A stretch of 64,000 nucleotides of DNA. It comes from Herminiimonas sp. KBW02. GTDB lineage: Bacteria > Pseudomonadota > Gammaproteobacteria > Burkholderiales > Burkholderiaceae_D. The position numbers were made by a program, and so were the translations under genes. Below, in pieces: positions 49,047 through 59,570 of the stretch (position 1 is its first letter; every line of letters begins with the position of its first letter). The notes under the pieces were generated by a model. That model saw only the letters and a list, made by a program, of their open reading frames with translations, ran no database searches and was not told the origin of the DNA. The stretch is taken from the NCBI RefSeq assembly GCF_003852535.1, contig NZ_QAJP01000004.1, positions 730,719-794,718 of the forward strand. The letters are read 5' to 3'.

Positions 49047-49579
49047 CAGTCCGAGAAATTTTAAAAATGGGCGATCCACGCCTGTTACGCGTGGCAGAGC
49101 CAGTCAGGGAGTTCGGTACACCCGAACTCGAGGCGTTGATCGCCGATATGTTTGAAACCATGCACGCGGTGAATGGCGCGGGTCTGGCTGCGCCGCAAAT
49201 CGGCGTCAATCTGCGCCTGGTGATCTACGGCTTCAAGCAAAACACCCGTTATCCGGATGCGCCGCCAGTGCCGGAAACCGTGCTGATTAATCCGAAGCTG
49301 CGACCGTTGTCGGCCGAGATGGTGGATGGCTGGGAAGGCTGTTTGTCGGTGCCGGGTTTGCGTGGTGTGGTGCCGCGTTTCAGCGCCTTGCACTATGACG
49401 GTTTTGACCAGTACGGTAATGTCATCAGCCGTGATGCGGACGGCTTCCACGCCCGTGTTGTGCAGCATGAATGCGATCACCTGGATGGCATCCTGTATCC
49501 GATGCGGATTACTGATTTATCGCAATTCGGTTATGTCGATGTCTTGTTCCCGGACCTCGATCCGAACGACGACGATTGA
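49043..49579 (+). CDS. def: Peptide deformylase
   Basis: Def removes the formyl group from new proteins. The 178-residue metalloenzyme has motif 1 [11 protein letters not shown], motif 2 EGCLSVPGL (metal Cys) and motif 3 [10 protein letters not shown] (metal His residues and catalytic Glu). The start overlaps the galU stop (ATGA). A shared terminator follows. An isolated def copy is common; a second copy next to fmt is often found elsewhere in related genomes. Confidence 0.96.
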
Positions 49580-49599
49580 CGATAGCGGAGAGATACGTA

Positions 49600-49628
49600 A
49601 AAAAGGGCGACTTGAGGTCGCCCTTTTT
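49600..49628. terminator. Bidirectional terminator between def and the porin gene
   Basis: GGGCGAC, loop TTGAG and GTCGCCC, flanked by A5 and T5, form a symmetric stem-loop that can stop transcription from both converging genes. Confidence 0.88.
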
Positions 49629-49646
49629 GTTGTGTGTGGCCAGACT

Positions 49647-50630
49647 TTAAAACTTGTGTCGTATGCCGACGTTGAACAGCTTGTCGGTTTTGCCGGGGCC
49701 GGTCACGCGATAGGCGGCATTGTCATCGTTGCTCAGGCGCGCCCAGCTGGTGTACAGATTGGTGCGGGTGGACAGGTTATGTGTGTAGCCGAGAGCGATC
49801 TGGTTTGCATTGGCATTGTTGATGACCTTGTCACTCTTGTGCATATAGGACGCCATGATGGTGTCGGCGGCTGTCAGGTTGACCTTCAGGCCGATCAGGG
49901 AGTCACGTGTGTCCAGCGTGCCATAGCCTTTGTTCATGGCATAAGCGATAAACGGTTGCAGCAAACCGAAGTTGTAGTTACCGCCGATCAGCGTGGTCTT
50001 GGTGCTGTCAGTCGCGGTCGCGTTGTTGGTGTTCTGATAGGTTAAGACCGCAGCGATCGGGCCGGATGCGTAGCCGATGGCGCCTGCCACGGTACGTCCC
50101 GAGCTGGTGCTGCCGGCGACTTCACCAAAGCTGTACGCGGCCTGACCATTGATACCGTTCTTCGCGGCAAAGCTATAGTTGACGGTGTTGTCTATGCGAC
50201 TGCCGCCATAGTTGAAGATGCGGACCGAATCGCCCGCGAGGGTATCGGCAAACGGATCGAATACGGAAGAGTTGGTGAAGACCATGGTCTGAATGCGGCC
50301 CAGTTTTACTTCACCGAAGTCGCCAGCCAGACTGACATAGGATTGCCGATTAAAGAACAGGCCCGGAGAACTGAGCGCACCACTGTCTGCATTGAAGCCG
50401 GCTTCGAGAACAAAGTTGGCCTTCAGTCCGTTCCCGAGATCTTCGGTGCCCTTGAAGCCGATGCGGCTGACGCTCTGGTTGCCGCTATCGATACCGACTG
50501 TACGACCGCTGCCGGCGTTCTCTATCTTTAAACCCAGATCGACCACGCCATACATGGTGACGCTGCTCTGTCCGTAGCTGGCTCCTGCCATCGACGCCAA
50601 CATTGAAAATGCGAATAGAGTTTTTTTCAT
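49647..50630 (-). CDS. Outer membrane porin (betaproteobacterial general porin family)
   Basis: The 327-residue protein has a signal peptide MKKTLFAFSMLASMAGASYG, then QSSVTMYGVVDLGLKIE, the standard start of Burkholderiales porins. Alternating amphipathic strands, a KLGRIQTMVF stretch and a C-terminal Phe (GIRHKF) indicate a 16-stranded trimeric barrel. The substrate cannot be told. A GGGAG site lies just before the ATG and a promoter candidate lies upstream. It is transcribed alone. Confidence 0.93.
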   Translation of the reverse strand: MKKTLFAFSMLASMAGASYGQSSVTMYGVVDLGLKIENAGSGRTVGIDSGNQSVSRIGFKGTEDLGNGLKANFVLEAGFNADSGALSSPGLFFNRQSYVSLAGDFGEVKLGRIQTMVFTNSSVFDPFADTLAGDSVRIFNYGGSRIDNTVNYSFAAKNGINGQAAYSFGEVAGSTSSGRTVAGAIGYASGPIAAVLTYQNTNNATATDSTKTTLIGGNYNFGLLQPFIAYAMNKGYGTLDTRDSLIGLKVNLTAADTIMASYMHKSDKVINNANANQIALGYTHNLSTRTNLYTSWARLSNDDNAAYRVTGPGKTDKLFNVGIRHKF

Positions 50631-50963
50631 TTATCCACTCCCTTTTGTTTTCAGTTGAAACAACGATCTGATGACAGCGTGCTGCCAGCTTGGGTTGCGT
50701 TACTAAACTTAGGTCGGTATTAAATGTAATTCAACTGCATTTTCCCGCGTCGGACTGTCCACGTTGTGACTAGTGTGGATGCACCGGAATGCGTTGATAT
50801 TGAACCAATATCGATGAGAGAGGGGGATTTATTTACGAAGTTAACTGTGGTCAACAAATTCTGTTGCGCTTTTGGCGACAGTTACTGGTGCGGAGGAAGA
50901 AATGATGGAAAGTGCGGGTGCGGGGAGGGTGGCGAGCCACCCTCAGCTTGGCTCAGTTCATGT
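50631..50963. other. Intergenic region between porin and RsuA-family gene
   Basis: About 330 bases. The first 110 hold the porin leader and candidate promoter on the minus strand. The remainder contains no gene or terminator that I can support. Confidence 0.5.
50706..50734 (-). promoter_or_regulatory. Candidate porin promoter
   Basis: On the minus strand TTGAAT and TAAGTT are 17 bases apart, about 75 bases before the porin ATG. The -10 is weak. Confidence 0.35.
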
Positions 50964-51710
50964 TCAGAACTGTTCGTCTTCACGCAGGTAGCGCCATTGA
51001 CCTACCGGCAAATCACCGAGTTTGACGTTGCCTATGCGTACCCGTTTCAGACCGATTACTTTCAGGCCGACCATGTCGCACATGCGGCGGATCTGGCGTT
51101 TCTTGCCTTCGCGCAGGATGAAGCTGAGTTGATCTTCGTTTTGCCATTTGACCTTGGCTGGCAGCAGTTTTTTGCCATCCAGTGTGAGTCCGTGATTCAG
51201 GCGTTTCAAATCCGCTTCCGGCAGTTTGCCCGGCTTGGTGTATTGCACACGTACCAGGTATTCCTTCTCTACCGACGTATCTTCGCCGATCAAATGTTTG
51301 GCGATGCGGCCATCCTGTGTCAGTACCAGCAAACCTACCGAATCAATATCGAGCCGGCCCGCAGGCACCAGGCTGCGCAGTTGTGTCGGGTGGAATTGGG
51401 TAGGCGCTTTATCTTCGTTCCAGCGCGTGCTGGCATTGACCAGAGCGACAGCAGGTTTGTAGCCGTCTTCGGCCTGGCCGCTGACATAGCCCATTGGTTT
51501 GTTGATGAGTACGGTAACGCGTTTGGATTGTTCTGCTGCGGCTTGTCGTTCGACGGTGACGCGTTGCGTCGGCAAGACCTTGCTGCCTAGTTCCGAAACG
51601 ACTTTGCCATCGACACGCACCCAACCGCGCGCGATCCATTCGTCGGCTTCGCGCCGCGAGCAAAGTCCAAGCTCGGACATACGTTTGGAAAGGCGGAGTG
51701 GTTCATTCAT
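50964..51710 (-). CDS. RsuA/RluF-family rRNA pseudouridine synthase
   Basis: The 248-residue enzyme has an N-terminal S4 RNA-binding domain (LRLSKRMSELGLCSRREADEWIARGWVRVDG) and a catalytic domain with the RsuA-family motif GRLDIDSVGLLVLTQDG containing the catalytic Asp, preceded by NKPMGYVSGQ and followed by REGKKRQIRRMCDMVG. Sequence is most like RluF, which modifies U2604 of 23S rRNA, but RluB/RsuA assignments cannot be excluded by eye. Confidence 0.85.
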   Translation of the reverse strand: MNEPLRLSKRMSELGLCSRREADEWIARGWVRVDGKVVSELGSKVLPTQRVTVERQAAAEQSKRVTVLINKPMGYVSGQAEDGYKPAVALVNASTRWNEDKAPTQFHPTQLRSLVPAGRLDIDSVGLLVLTQDGRIAKHLIGEDTSVEKEYLVRVQYTKPGKLPEADLKRLNHGLTLDGKKLLPAKVKWQNEDQLSFILREGKKRQIRRMCDMVGLKVIGLKRVRIGNVKLGDLPVGQWRYLREDEQF

Positions 51711-51768
51711 GATGGTGCAATTCTATAAAACTGAAATTGAAAAAATGCGGTAGTGCAGGGTATAGCGA

Positions 51769-54321
51769 TCAGACGCGCAAGGCATCCAGTAAATCTGTTT
51801 CCAGCTGGATCTGGCTACGTGGATTATTCAGCACCTGGCCATCGACCAGGAACACGTCTTCCACCCGTTCGCCGAGCGTCATGACTTTGGCCGTGTGCAG
51901 ATTGACTTTGTATTTCGCCAGGACGTTAGCAACTGAATACAGCAAGCCATTCCTGTCGTTGGCGGAGATCGTCAGCAAGTAGTAGCGGCCGCGTTCATCC
52001 GGACGCAGGTCGACAGTAGGGGTGGCCGGGAAGTTGCGGCACAGGCGTGACAGGCGACCTTTGCAAGGCGAAGGCAAGTCCAGTTGTGCGCTCAGTACTT
52101 CAGTCAGCTCATGTTCGATCAGGCTGATCAGGTCGCGATAATTATCGGCGAAGGCCGGCTCGGTCACCAGGAAGGTATCGAGGCCGTAACCGTGTTTGGT
52201 GGTGTGGATCTTCGCATCCAGAATGCTGAAGTTCTTGCGATCAAAGTAGCTGCAGATGCGGGCGAACAGATCGGGCTGATCCTTGACGTAAACCGTGACT
52301 TGCAAGCCTTCGCCTATCGGTGCGAGGCGACATTTGACGACCGGTGTCGGGCTGTCTATTTTGTCGTACAGCGTGCGGGTTTGCCATGCGATGTCGGCCG
52401 CATCGTGACGCAGGAAATAGACGACGTCGAGTTGCTTCCACAAGGCTTCATGCGCATTGCTGGACAAGCCGTACAGGCGCAACGATTTCAGTGCTTCTTC
52501 CTGGCGATTCTTGAGTTCGCGATCAGCCGACGGTGCATCGCCGCCGAGTGCGCGTAAGGTCATGTTGTACAAGTCTTCCAGCAACTTGCCTTTCCATGCG
52601 TTCCATACTTTGGGGCTGGTGCCGCGAATGTCGGCGACGGTCAGCAGATAGAGTGCAGTCAGGTGACGTTCGTCACCGACCAGTCTGGCAAAGTTGCTGA
52701 TGACTTCGGGATCGGACAGATCTTGCTTTTGCGCGATTTGCGACATCATCAAGTGGTTTTCAACGAGGAAGACTACCAGTTCGGTTTCTTCTTCCGTCAG
52801 ACCGTGATCGACGCAGAATATGCGCGCATCTTCCTTGCCCAGTTCCGAGTGATCACCACCGCGACCTTTGGCGATGTCGTGGAATAGGGCTGCGATGTAG
52901 AGCAACCAGGGCTGGCCGAAGTTGGCCGCGAGCTGGCTGCAGAACGGGTATTCGTGTGCATGTTCGCTCAGCATGAAGCGGCGCACATTGCGCACCACCA
53001 TCATGATGTGCTGATCGACGGTGTAGACGTGAAATAAGTCGTGCTGCATCTGGCCGACGATCTTGCGGAAGTTCGGCAGGTAACGGCCCAGTACACTGGT
53101 CTGGTTCATGCGGCGCAAGGCGTGCGTGATGCCCTGCGGTGCCTGCAGGATCTTCATGAACAGCGCACGATTGACCGGATCGCGGCGGAATTGATTGTCT
53201 ATCTTGAAGCGTGCATTCCAGAGTGAGCGGAAGGTGCGCGCCGTCATGCCTTTCAGCTCCGGATGCAGGGACAGCAGCAGGAAGACTTCCAGCATGGTCG
53301 AAGGCTTGACTTCGAAGGTGTCGTCATTGGCGATGTCGATGAAGCCGTTGACTTCGTTGAAGTCTTCGTTGATCGCGACCGGCGACGTCATTTGCGGGAA
53401 CAATTGCGCTTCTATGTTTTGCAGCAGGATCGCATTGAGCTGTGTGACGGCCTTGGCTGCAAGGTAGTAGCGCTGCATCAGGTATTCGCTGGCGCGGCGG
53501 GTTTCAGTGGTCTTGAAACCGATCGATTCGGCGATGGCGGTCTGGATGTCGAACACCAGGCGATCTTCATGGCGATTTGCAATGATGTGCAAACGTATGC
53601 GCACATCTTTGAGTGAGCGTTCTTTTTGCGTGAGCTGGCGTGCTTCGGTCGGCGTGATCAGACCTTGTACTGCCAGTTCGCGCCAGGAGTTGCCGAGTCC
53701 GGCTGCTTTCGAGACCCACAGGATGACTTGCAGATCGCGCAGGCCGCCCGGGCTTTCCTTGCAGTTCGGTTCCAGGCTGTAAGGCGTGTCTTCGTACTTG
53801 GCGTGACGCTGACGCAGCTCCAGGGTTTTGGCCTGGAAAAAGGCTTGCGGATCCATCGCCGCATTGCAGCGGACTTTGAGTAACTGGAACTGGCTGGCGT
53901 TACCGATGACCAGACGTGCTTCCAGCAGGCTGGTTTGTACCGTGATGTCGGCTTCCGCTTCGTTCAGACATTCGTCTATGGTGCGTATGCTATGACCGAT
54001 TTCGAGGCCGATGTCCCAGAACAGTTGCACCAGCTCTTCCAGCTTCGCTTGTAAGGCAGCGTTCGGCGCTTCATGCAGCAGGATCAGGACGTCGACATCG
54101 GAATGCGGGAATAACTCGCCGCGACCATAGCCACCGACGGCGACCAGGGCGGCGCTATCCGGCAGTGCAAAGGCGGTCCATGCCTTGCTCAAGGCAGCAT
54201 CGACATTGATTCTGAGTTGCGTTAGCAAATGCTCGGCCTTGCCATCCTGTAAAAAACGATCAATGACGATTTGACGTTCGGCTTTGAGTTCTTCTTTTAA
54301 GGCAATGGCAAGTGAGGGCAT
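51769..54321 (-). CDS. glnD: Bifunctional uridylyltransferase/uridylyl-removing enzyme GlnD
   Basis: GlnD senses glutamine and uridylylates or deuridylylates PII proteins. The 850-residue product has the nucleotidyltransferase motif [19 protein letters not shown] near residue 65, a central HD domain with [17 protein letters not shown] (uridylyl removal), and two C-terminal ACT domains ([44 protein letters not shown]). It lies 43 bases after map on the same strand, the order common in proteobacteria. Confidence 0.96.
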   Translation of the reverse strand: MPSLAIALKEELKAERQIVIDRFLQDGKAEHLLTQLRINVDAALSKAWTAFALPDSAALVAVGGYGRGELFPHSDVDVLILLHEAPNAALQAKLEELVQLFWDIGLEIGHSIRTIDECLNEAEADITVQTSLLEARLVIGNASQFQLLKVRCNAAMDPQAFFQAKTLELRQRHAKYEDTPYSLEPNCKESPGGLRDLQVILWVSKAAGLGNSWRELAVQGLITPTEARQLTQKERSLKDVRIRLHIIANRHEDRLVFDIQTAIAESIGFKTTETRRASEYLMQRYYLAAKAVTQLNAILLQNIEAQLFPQMTSPVAINEDFNEVNGFIDIANDDTFEVKPSTMLEVFLLLSLHPELKGMTARTFRSLWNARFKIDNQFRRDPVNRALFMKILQAPQGITHALRRMNQTSVLGRYLPNFRKIVGQMQHDLFHVYTVDQHIMMVVRNVRRFMLSEHAHEYPFCSQLAANFGQPWLLYIAALFHDIAKGRGGDHSELGKEDARIFCVDHGLTEEETELVVFLVENHLMMSQIAQKQDLSDPEVISNFARLVGDERHLTALYLLTVADIRGTSPKVWNAWKGKLLEDLYNMTLRALGGDAPSADRELKNRQEEALKSLRLYGLSSNAHEALWKQLDVVYFLRHDAADIAWQTRTLYDKIDSPTPVVKCRLAPIGEGLQVTVYVKDQPDLFARICSYFDRKNFSILDAKIHTTKHGYGLDTFLVTEPAFADNYRDLISLIEHELTEVLSAQLDLPSPCKGRLSRLCRNFPATPTVDLRPDERGRYYLLTISANDRNGLLYSVANVLAKYKVNLHTAKVMTLGERVEDVFLVDGQVLNNPRSQIQLETDLLDALRV

Positions 54322-54364
54322 GGATGCTTGGCGGTGAATTCAGGCGTTAATTTCAGGTGCTAAC

Positions 54365-55201
54365 TCAGGCGTCAACGGCTTGAGGAGTGGTAGCCGGTGG
54401 CACGATGAATTCAGGTGGCGCCGGAGTGCCAGCTGATTGTGTCAGGATTTCGTAGCCGGTTTCTGTTACCAGTACAGTATGTTCCCATTGTGCGGACAGG
54501 CTGCGATCCTTGGTTTTGATGGTCCAGCCATCGCCCATTTCGCGGATTTCGCGACGACCAGCGTTAATCATCGGCTCAACCGTGAAGATCATGCCTGCTT
54601 CGAGTTTTTCCAGGGTGCCGGGACGGCCATAGTGCAGTACTTGCGGCTCTTCGTGGAATACCTTGCCGATGCCGTGGCCGCAGAATTCACGTACTACGCT
54701 GTAGCCGGCTTTTTCTGCGTGCTGCTGGATGACGTAGCCTATATCGCCCAAATGTGCGCCCGGTTTGATTTTGGAAATGCCCAGCCACATGCATTCATAG
54801 GTGATCTGGGTCAGGCGGCGTGCCAGGATCGATGGTTCGCCGATAAAGAACATGCGGCTGGTGTCGCCGTGGTAGCCATCCTTGATGACGGTAATGTCTA
54901 AATTGACAACGTCGCCGTTTTTCAGGACTTTATCGCCCGGGATGCCGTGGCAGATGACGTCATTGACCGAGGTGCAGATTGCTTTCGGGTAAGGCGTGTA
55001 GCCTGGCGGGCAATAATTCAGCGGGGCCGGGATGGTGCCTTGTACGTTCACCATGTATTCATGGCAGAGGCGATCCAGCTCCCCGGTGGTGATGCCGGTT
55101 TTTACAAAAGGTGTAATGTAATCAAGGACTTCGGATGCGAGTCGGCCTGCGATGCGCATGCCTTGTATATCTTCTGCGGTTTTAATTGAAATATTGCCCA
55201 T
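54365..55201 (-). CDS. map: Methionine aminopeptidase, type I
   Basis: Map removes the initiator methionine. The 278-residue protein has the conserved metal ligands in NLDITVIKDGYHGDTSRMF (two Asp), GHGIGKVFHEEP (His), TVEPM (Glu) and the final Glu in WEHTVLVTETG. ATG 55201 gives the usual N-terminus MGNISIKTAEDIQGMRIAG; the frame upstream to 55300 is not family sequence. A proline-rich tail (APPEFIVPPATTPQAVDA) extends past the usual end. It is divergent from rpsB. Confidence 0.95.
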   Translation of the reverse strand: MGNISIKTAEDIQGMRIAGRLASEVLDYITPFVKTGITTGELDRLCHEYMVNVQGTIPAPLNYCPPGYTPYPKAICTSVNDVICHGIPGDKVLKNGDVVNLDITVIKDGYHGDTSRMFFIGEPSILARRLTQITYECMWLGISKIKPGAHLGDIGYVIQQHAEKAGYSVVREFCGHGIGKVFHEEPQVLHYGRPGTLEKLEAGMIFTVEPMINAGRREIREMGDGWTIKTKDRSLSAQWEHTVLVTETGYEILTQSAGTPAPPEFIVPPATTPQAVDA

Positions 55202-55300
55202 AGGAAGCCGGAAATTGCTGGAATGACAGCATGAAAAAATTGTTTGATGAGGAATTATAGACGAGCGGGCATTTATTCGCCGGGCAATGTGGCGGGGCAC

Positions 55301-55330
55301 TTGAAAGGCGTGGCGGTTATAGGGTAGAAT
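55301..55330 (+). promoter_or_regulatory. Candidate promoter of the rpsB-tsf operon
   Basis: TTGAAA and TAGAAT are separated by 18 bases, about 155 bases before the rpsB start. The leader after it holds partly complementary arms around 55334-55378 that could fold, consistent with S2 autoregulation known in other bacteria. Confidence 0.6.
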
Positions 55331-55484
55331 CTTGGGCTTGCTTGAATTAACTTTTATTTAATTAAGTCGGGCAAGACTTTATGTAAATCGCGAACTCGTT
55401 CGAAAAGGGTGCTGCGGTCAGGCTGAGAACGGCCAATTGACCACGGTGACTGAGCGGGTTCCAGACCTTAACCCTGGAGATATT

Positions 55485-56231
55485 ATGTCCGTAACAATGC
55501 GCGAAATGCTGGAAGCTGGCGTCCACTTTGGTCACCAAACACGCTTCTGGAACCCAAAGATGGCCCCTTTCATTTTCGGCCATCGCAACCGTATTCACAT
55601 CGTTAACCTCGAAAAAACGATGGGCATGTACCAAGAGGCGATGAAGTACATCCGCCAATTGTCGTCCAATCGTGGCACCGTCCTGTTCGTAGGTACCAAA
55701 CGTCAAGCACGTGAAACCATCGCAGCTGAAGCGCAACGCGCTGGCATGCCTTACGTTGATCAACGCTGGTTGGGAGGCATGCTGACCAACTTCAAAACGA
55801 TCAAAACATCGATCAAGCGTTTGAAAGAAATGGAAGCATCGATCGAAGACGGTTCCGTACAAAAACTCAGCAAAAAAGAAGCGCTGATGTTTGAACGCGA
55901 AAAAATCAAGCTGGAAAAATCCATCGGCGGTATCAAGGATATGGGCGGCATTCCTGACGCAATTTTCGTGGTTGACGTTGGTTACCACAAAGGTGCGATC
56001 ACTGAAGCAGCGAAACTGGGCATCCCAGTTATCGGTGTAGTCGATACCAACCACTCGCCAGAAGGCGTTACCTACGTTATTCCAGGTAACGATGATTCCT
56101 CCAAAGCGATCATGTTGTACGCTCGTGGCGTTGCTGACGCAATCCTCGAAGGCCGCGCAAACGCGACCAACGATCTGGTTGAGTCGATCAAAGGCGGCGA
56201 CGACTTCGTTGAGGTTAACGAGCAGGCTTAA
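55485..56231 (+). CDS. rpsB: Small ribosomal subunit protein S2
   Basis: The 248-residue product begins [26 protein letters not shown] and contains the S2 signatures [31 protein letters not shown] and the [23 protein letters not shown] stretch. ATG 55485 has GGAG five bases upstream; an upstream TTG frame at 55437 is not needed. A strong terminator follows, so tsf may be read through or have its own promoter. Confidence 0.98.
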   Translation: MSVTMREMLEAGVHFGHQTRFWNPKMAPFIFGHRNRIHIVNLEKTMGMYQEAMKYIRQLSSNRGTVLFVGTKRQARETIAAEAQRAGMPYVDQRWLGGMLTNFKTIKTSIKRLKEMEASIEDGSVQKLSKKEALMFEREKIKLEKSIGGIKDMGGIPDAIFVVDVGYHKGAITEAAKLGIPVIGVVDTNHSPEGVTYVIPGNDDSSKAIMLYARGVADAILEGRANATNDLVESIKGGDDFVEVNEQA

Positions 56232-56262
56232 ACCCTGCCTCTGATGGTTTGAGCGTCAGAAC

Positions 56263-56294
56263 AAAAGGGGCAACAGCGGTTCGCCCCTTTTTTT
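56263..56294 (+). terminator. Intrinsic terminator between rpsB and tsf
   Basis: AAAAGGGGC and GCCCCTTTT form a nine-base-pair stem around an eleven-base loop, ending in a T-run. It probably lets only part of the rpsB transcript reach tsf. Confidence 0.85.
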
Positions 56295-56361
56295 CGAGCG
56301 CATTTTGAACGTAATAAGATACTAGACGTCTGAACTGGCGTCCGATTGTTAGGAGATTGTA

Positions 56362-57243
56362 ATGGCCGTTATTACTGCAGCGATGGTTGGTGAACTGCGT
56401 GCGCTCACCGATGCGCCGATGATGGAATGTAAAAAAGCATTGACGGAAGCCGACGGCGATCCGGTCAAAGCAGAAGAGATCCTGCGCGTTAAGCTCGGCA
56501 GCAAAGCTTCCAAAGCAGCTACCCGTGTAACCGCTGAAGGCGTAGTTGCAGCCTATGTATCCGGTAATGTTGGCGCGTTGATCGAAGTCAACTGCGAAAC
56601 CGACTTTGTTACCAAGAATGATGATTTCCTCGGTTTTGCCAATACCCTGGTTAAACTGGTTGCAGAAAAAAATCCTGCTGACGTTGCTGCTTTGTCGGCT
56701 CTGCCACTGGAAGACAAAACTGTTGAAGAAACCCGCGCTGCCCTGATCGGTCGCATCGGTGAAAACATGTCGATCCGCCGTTTCGTGCGTTTCGAAACCA
56801 CCGGCAAGCTGGCTTCCTACCTGCACGGTACCCGTATCGGCGTGATGGTCGATTTCGAAGGTGCTGACGAGCAGGTTGGTAAAGACGTAGCGATGCACAT
56901 CGCTGCAATGAAACCAGTTGCATTGTCGTCGGATAACGTTCCGGCTGACCTGATCGCTAAAGAGCGTTCGGTTGCTGAATTGAAAGCGGCAGAATCGAAC
57001 AAGCCAGCAGACATCGTCGCCAAGATGATCGAAGGCTCGGTACAGAAATACCTGAAAGAAGTTTCCCTGCTGAACCAATCGTTCGTTAAGAACGACAAGC
57101 AAACAGTGGAACAAATGCTGAAAGAAGCCAAATCGACAGTCAAATCGTTCACGATGTTCGTGGTCGGTGAAGGCATCGAGAAGAAACAGGATGACTTTGC
57201 TGCAGAAGTGGCAGCACAAGTAGCCGCAGCAAAACAGGCGTAA
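56362..57243 (+). CDS. tsf: Translation elongation factor Ts
   Basis: EF-Ts exchanges GDP for GTP on EF-Tu. The 293-residue protein starts [33 protein letters not shown], the typical N-terminal domain, with the core motif [14 protein letters not shown] and the dimerisation/coiled-coil region to the end. Length is standard. It is followed by a strong terminator and then pyrH. Confidence 0.98.
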   Translation: MAVITAAMVGELRALTDAPMMECKKALTEADGDPVKAEEILRVKLGSKASKAATRVTAEGVVAAYVSGNVGALIEVNCETDFVTKNDDFLGFANTLVKLVAEKNPADVAALSALPLEDKTVEETRAALIGRIGENMSIRRFVRFETTGKLASYLHGTRIGVMVDFEGADEQVGKDVAMHIAAMKPVALSSDNVPADLIAKERSVAELKAAESNKPADIVAKMIEGSVQKYLKEVSLLNQSFVKNDKQTVEQMLKEAKSTVKSFTMFVVGEGIEKKQDDFAAEVAAQVAAAKQA

Positions 57244-57245
57244 GC

Positions 57246-57277
57246 GAAAAAAATCGGGCCGGAAGGCCCGTTTTTTT
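57246..57277 (+). terminator. Intrinsic terminator after tsf
   Basis: CGGGCC, loop GGAA and GGCCCG form a perfect stem, preceded by an A-run and followed by seven T. Confidence 0.92.
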
Positions 57278-57314
57278 AGCATCATCAAGTATCCTTTGAT
57301 GAGCTGACAGATTA

Positions 57315-57357
57315 AGATTTCAAGCGCCGGCTTTTATCGAGCCGGCGCTTGAAATCT
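57315..57357 (+). repeat. Perfect 18-bp inverted repeat between tsf and pyrH
   Basis: Two 18-base arms (57315-57332 and 57340-57357) are exactly complementary around a seven-base loop. It is GC-rich at the core (GCGCCGGC) and is not followed by a T-run. It is separate from the tsf terminator 38 bases upstream and lies about 60 bases before pyrH. It may be an RNA processing or stability element in the pyrH leader. Confidence 0.8.
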
Positions 57358-57418
57358 GAAAATCAGGTAAGAACTGTATCCCAGTAAAAACCGGACATAA
57401 AAACAAGGAATCCAGCCC

Positions 57419-58135
57419 ATGACAACCCCAGCTTATAAACGCGTTCTTCTCAAACTTTCGGGCGAAGCGTTAATGGGAGACGATCCGTACGGTATCAACC
57501 GTGCCACTATCGAGCGTATGGTGGCGGATGTGTCAGAAGTAGCAAAACTGGGTGTGGAACTGGCTATCGTCATCGGTGGCGGCAATATTTTCCGTGGTGT
57601 GGCACCGGGCGCGCAAGGGATGGATCGCGCGACGGCTGACTACATGGGTATGCTGGCTACCGTCATGAATTCGCTGGCGCTGGCTGATGCGATGCGTCAG
57701 GTCGGTATCACCGCCCGCGTCATGTCGGCAATTGCGATCGAGCAGGTCGTTGAGCCGTATGTGCGTCCGAAGGCATTGCAGTACCTGGAAGAGGGCAAGA
57801 TCGTGATCTTCGCCGCCGGTACCGGTAATCCGTTTTTCACCACCGATACTGCAGCAGCTTTGCGCGGTTCGGAAATCGGTGCAGAAATCGTTCTGAAGGC
57901 GACCAAGGTGGATGGCGTGTATAGCGCTGATCCAAACAAGGACCCGGACGCAACCCGCTACGCGACGATCTCTTTCGACGAAGCGATCTCCAAACACCTG
58001 CAAGTGATGGATGCCACCGCATTCGCACTCTGCCGTGACCAAAAACTGCCGATCAAGGTATTCTCTATCGTTAAGCCGGGCGCGCTCAAAAGCGTGGTGA
58101 TGGGCGAAGACGAAGGTACCCTGGTCCACGTATAA
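57419..58135 (+). CDS. pyrH: UMP kinase PyrH
   Basis: PyrH phosphorylates UMP to UDP. The 238-residue amino acid kinase family protein begins [21 protein letters not shown] and has the conserved [10 protein letters not shown], the [17 protein letters not shown] region and [23 protein letters not shown]. It is followed by frr after 60 bases, the universal order tsf-pyrH-frr. Confidence 0.98.
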   Translation: MTTPAYKRVLLKLSGEALMGDDPYGINRATIERMVADVSEVAKLGVELAIVIGGGNIFRGVAPGAQGMDRATADYMGMLATVMNSLALADAMRQVGITARVMSAIAIEQVVEPYVRPKALQYLEEGKIVIFAAGTGNPFFTTDTAAALRGSEIGAEIVLKATKVDGVYSADPNKDPDATRYATISFDEAISKHLQVMDATAFALCRDQKLPIKVFSIVKPGALKSVVMGEDEGTLVHV

Positions 58136-58195
58136 GATTTAAATCCCGCTGAAATTCAATTCAGGTTTAACTCGTTGTAAAAGAGGAGAACAGTA

Positions 58196-58756
58196 ATGAC
58201 TGTTGCAGATGCAAAGAAGACAGCCGATCAAAAGATGCAGAAGTCGATAGAGACTCTGAAGGCTGATCTGGCAAAAGTACGTACCGGCCGTGCACACACC
58301 GGCATACTCGATCACGTGATGGTTGAGTACTACGGCAACCCGACTCATCTGAGCCAGGTCGCCAACGTGACCCTGATTGATGCGCGTACCATCGGCGTCC
58401 AGCCGTTTGAAAAGAAGATGGTTGCCATCGTTGAGAAGGCAATCCGTGAAGCCGACCTCGGCCTGAATCCTGCAACCCAGGGTGAATTGATCCGCGTGCC
58501 GACTCCGCCGCTGACCGAAGAACGTCGCAAGGAAATGGTCAAGCTGGTCAAGAGCGAAGCAGAAGACGCCAAAATCGCTGTGCGTAATATTCGCCGTGAC
58601 GCCAACGAAGCACTGAAGAAACTGGTCAAGGAAAAAGCCTGCTCGGAAGATGACGAGCGTCGTGCACAGGACGAGATCCAGAAACTGACTGATAAATTCG
58701 TGCTCGAAATCGACAAACTGGTCGTAGAAAAAGAAAAAGAAGTGTTGACGGTTTGA
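58196..58756 (+). CDS. frr: Ribosome recycling factor
   Basis: RRF splits post-termination ribosomes together with EF-G. The 186-residue protein matches the family length, with [23 protein letters not shown] near residue 23 and the C-terminal helix motif [18 protein letters not shown] lies before the ATG. uppS follows after 49 bases. Confidence 0.98.
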   Translation: MTVADAKKTADQKMQKSIETLKADLAKVRTGRAHTGILDHVMVEYYGNPTHLSQVANVTLIDARTIGVQPFEKKMVAIVEKAIREADLGLNPATQGELIRVPTPPLTEERRKEMVKLVKSEAEDAKIAVRNIRRDANEALKKLVKEKACSEDDERRAQDEIQKLTDKFVLEIDKLVVEKEKEVLTV

Positions 58757-58805
58757 GTCTGCACTCAATTCCTTCATCCCGCTTTTCGCTGCCGGTCGCT
58801 CAACG

Positions 58806-59570
58806 ATGACGTCGCCTAGCTCAACCCAGTTTGTACCGGAAGTCTCGCTGGTGCCGCGTCATATTGCCATCATCATGGATGGCAATGGGCGCTGGGCCAC
58901 CAAGCGTTTCATGCCGCGTGTGGCGGGTCATGTCAAAGGTGTGGAAGCGGTACGCGGTATCGTCGAAGCATGCGCCCGGCAAGGCGTCGAATATGTGACT
59001 TTTTTTGCCTTCAGCTCGGAAAACTGGCGGCGTCCGGAAGACGAAGTCTCGCTGTTGATGCGTCTGTTCGTGACTGCGCTGGAACGCGAAGTATCGAAGA
59101 TGCATGCTAATGGCATCCGTCTGAAGATAGTCGGCGACCTCAGCCGTTTCGACGACAAGCTGCAGAAGATGATTTCTGCCGCCGAGCGCAAGACAGCGGG
59201 TAATACACGCCTGACCGTCACTATCTGTGCCAACTACGGCGGACGCTGGGACATCATGCAGGCGGTGAATCAAATGCTGGCGGCTCATCCGGGCAGCAGC
59301 GATTTCACTGAGGAACAGCTGGCACCTTATCTGTCGCTGGCCTACGCGCCCGAGCCTGATCTTTTCATTCGCACCGGCGGAGAAGAGCGCATTTCCAATT
59401 TCCTGTTGTGGCAACTGGCTTATACCGAGCTGTATTTCACCGATACTTACTGGCCGGATTTTGATGCGGCCGCATTGGAGCTGGCTATCACTTCCTATCA
59501 GCAACGTGAACGGCGCTTTGGTCGTACCAGCGCACAATTGGCCGAGCAATCGCCGGTGGCCAAATGCTAA
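58806..59570 (+). CDS. uppS: Undecaprenyl diphosphate synthase
   Basis: UppS makes the C55 lipid carrier for peptidoglycan and O-antigen synthesis. The 254-residue cis-prenyltransferase shows [13 protein letters not shown] (catalytic Asp), [29 protein letters not shown], and the C-terminal [20 protein letters not shown]. It overlaps cdsA by seven bases. Confidence 0.97.
   Translation: MTSPSSTQFVPEVSLVPRHIAIIMDGNGRWATKRFMPRVAGHVKGVEAVRGIVEACARQGVEYVTFFAFSSENWRRPEDEVSLLMRLFVTALEREVSKMHANGIRLKIVGDLSRFDDKLQKMISAAERKTAGNTRLTVTICANYGGRWDIMQAVNQMLAAHPGSSDFTEEQLAPYLSLAYAPEPDLFIRTGGEERISNFLLWQLAYTELYFTDTYWPDFDAAALELAITSYQQRERRFGRTSAQLAEQSPVAKC

Noticed and set aside
50766-51590. Plus-strand frame covering part of the porin/RsuA gap and the pseudouridine synthase
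   Set aside because: Most of it is antisense to a certain gene, and the unique first 200 bases show no protein character.
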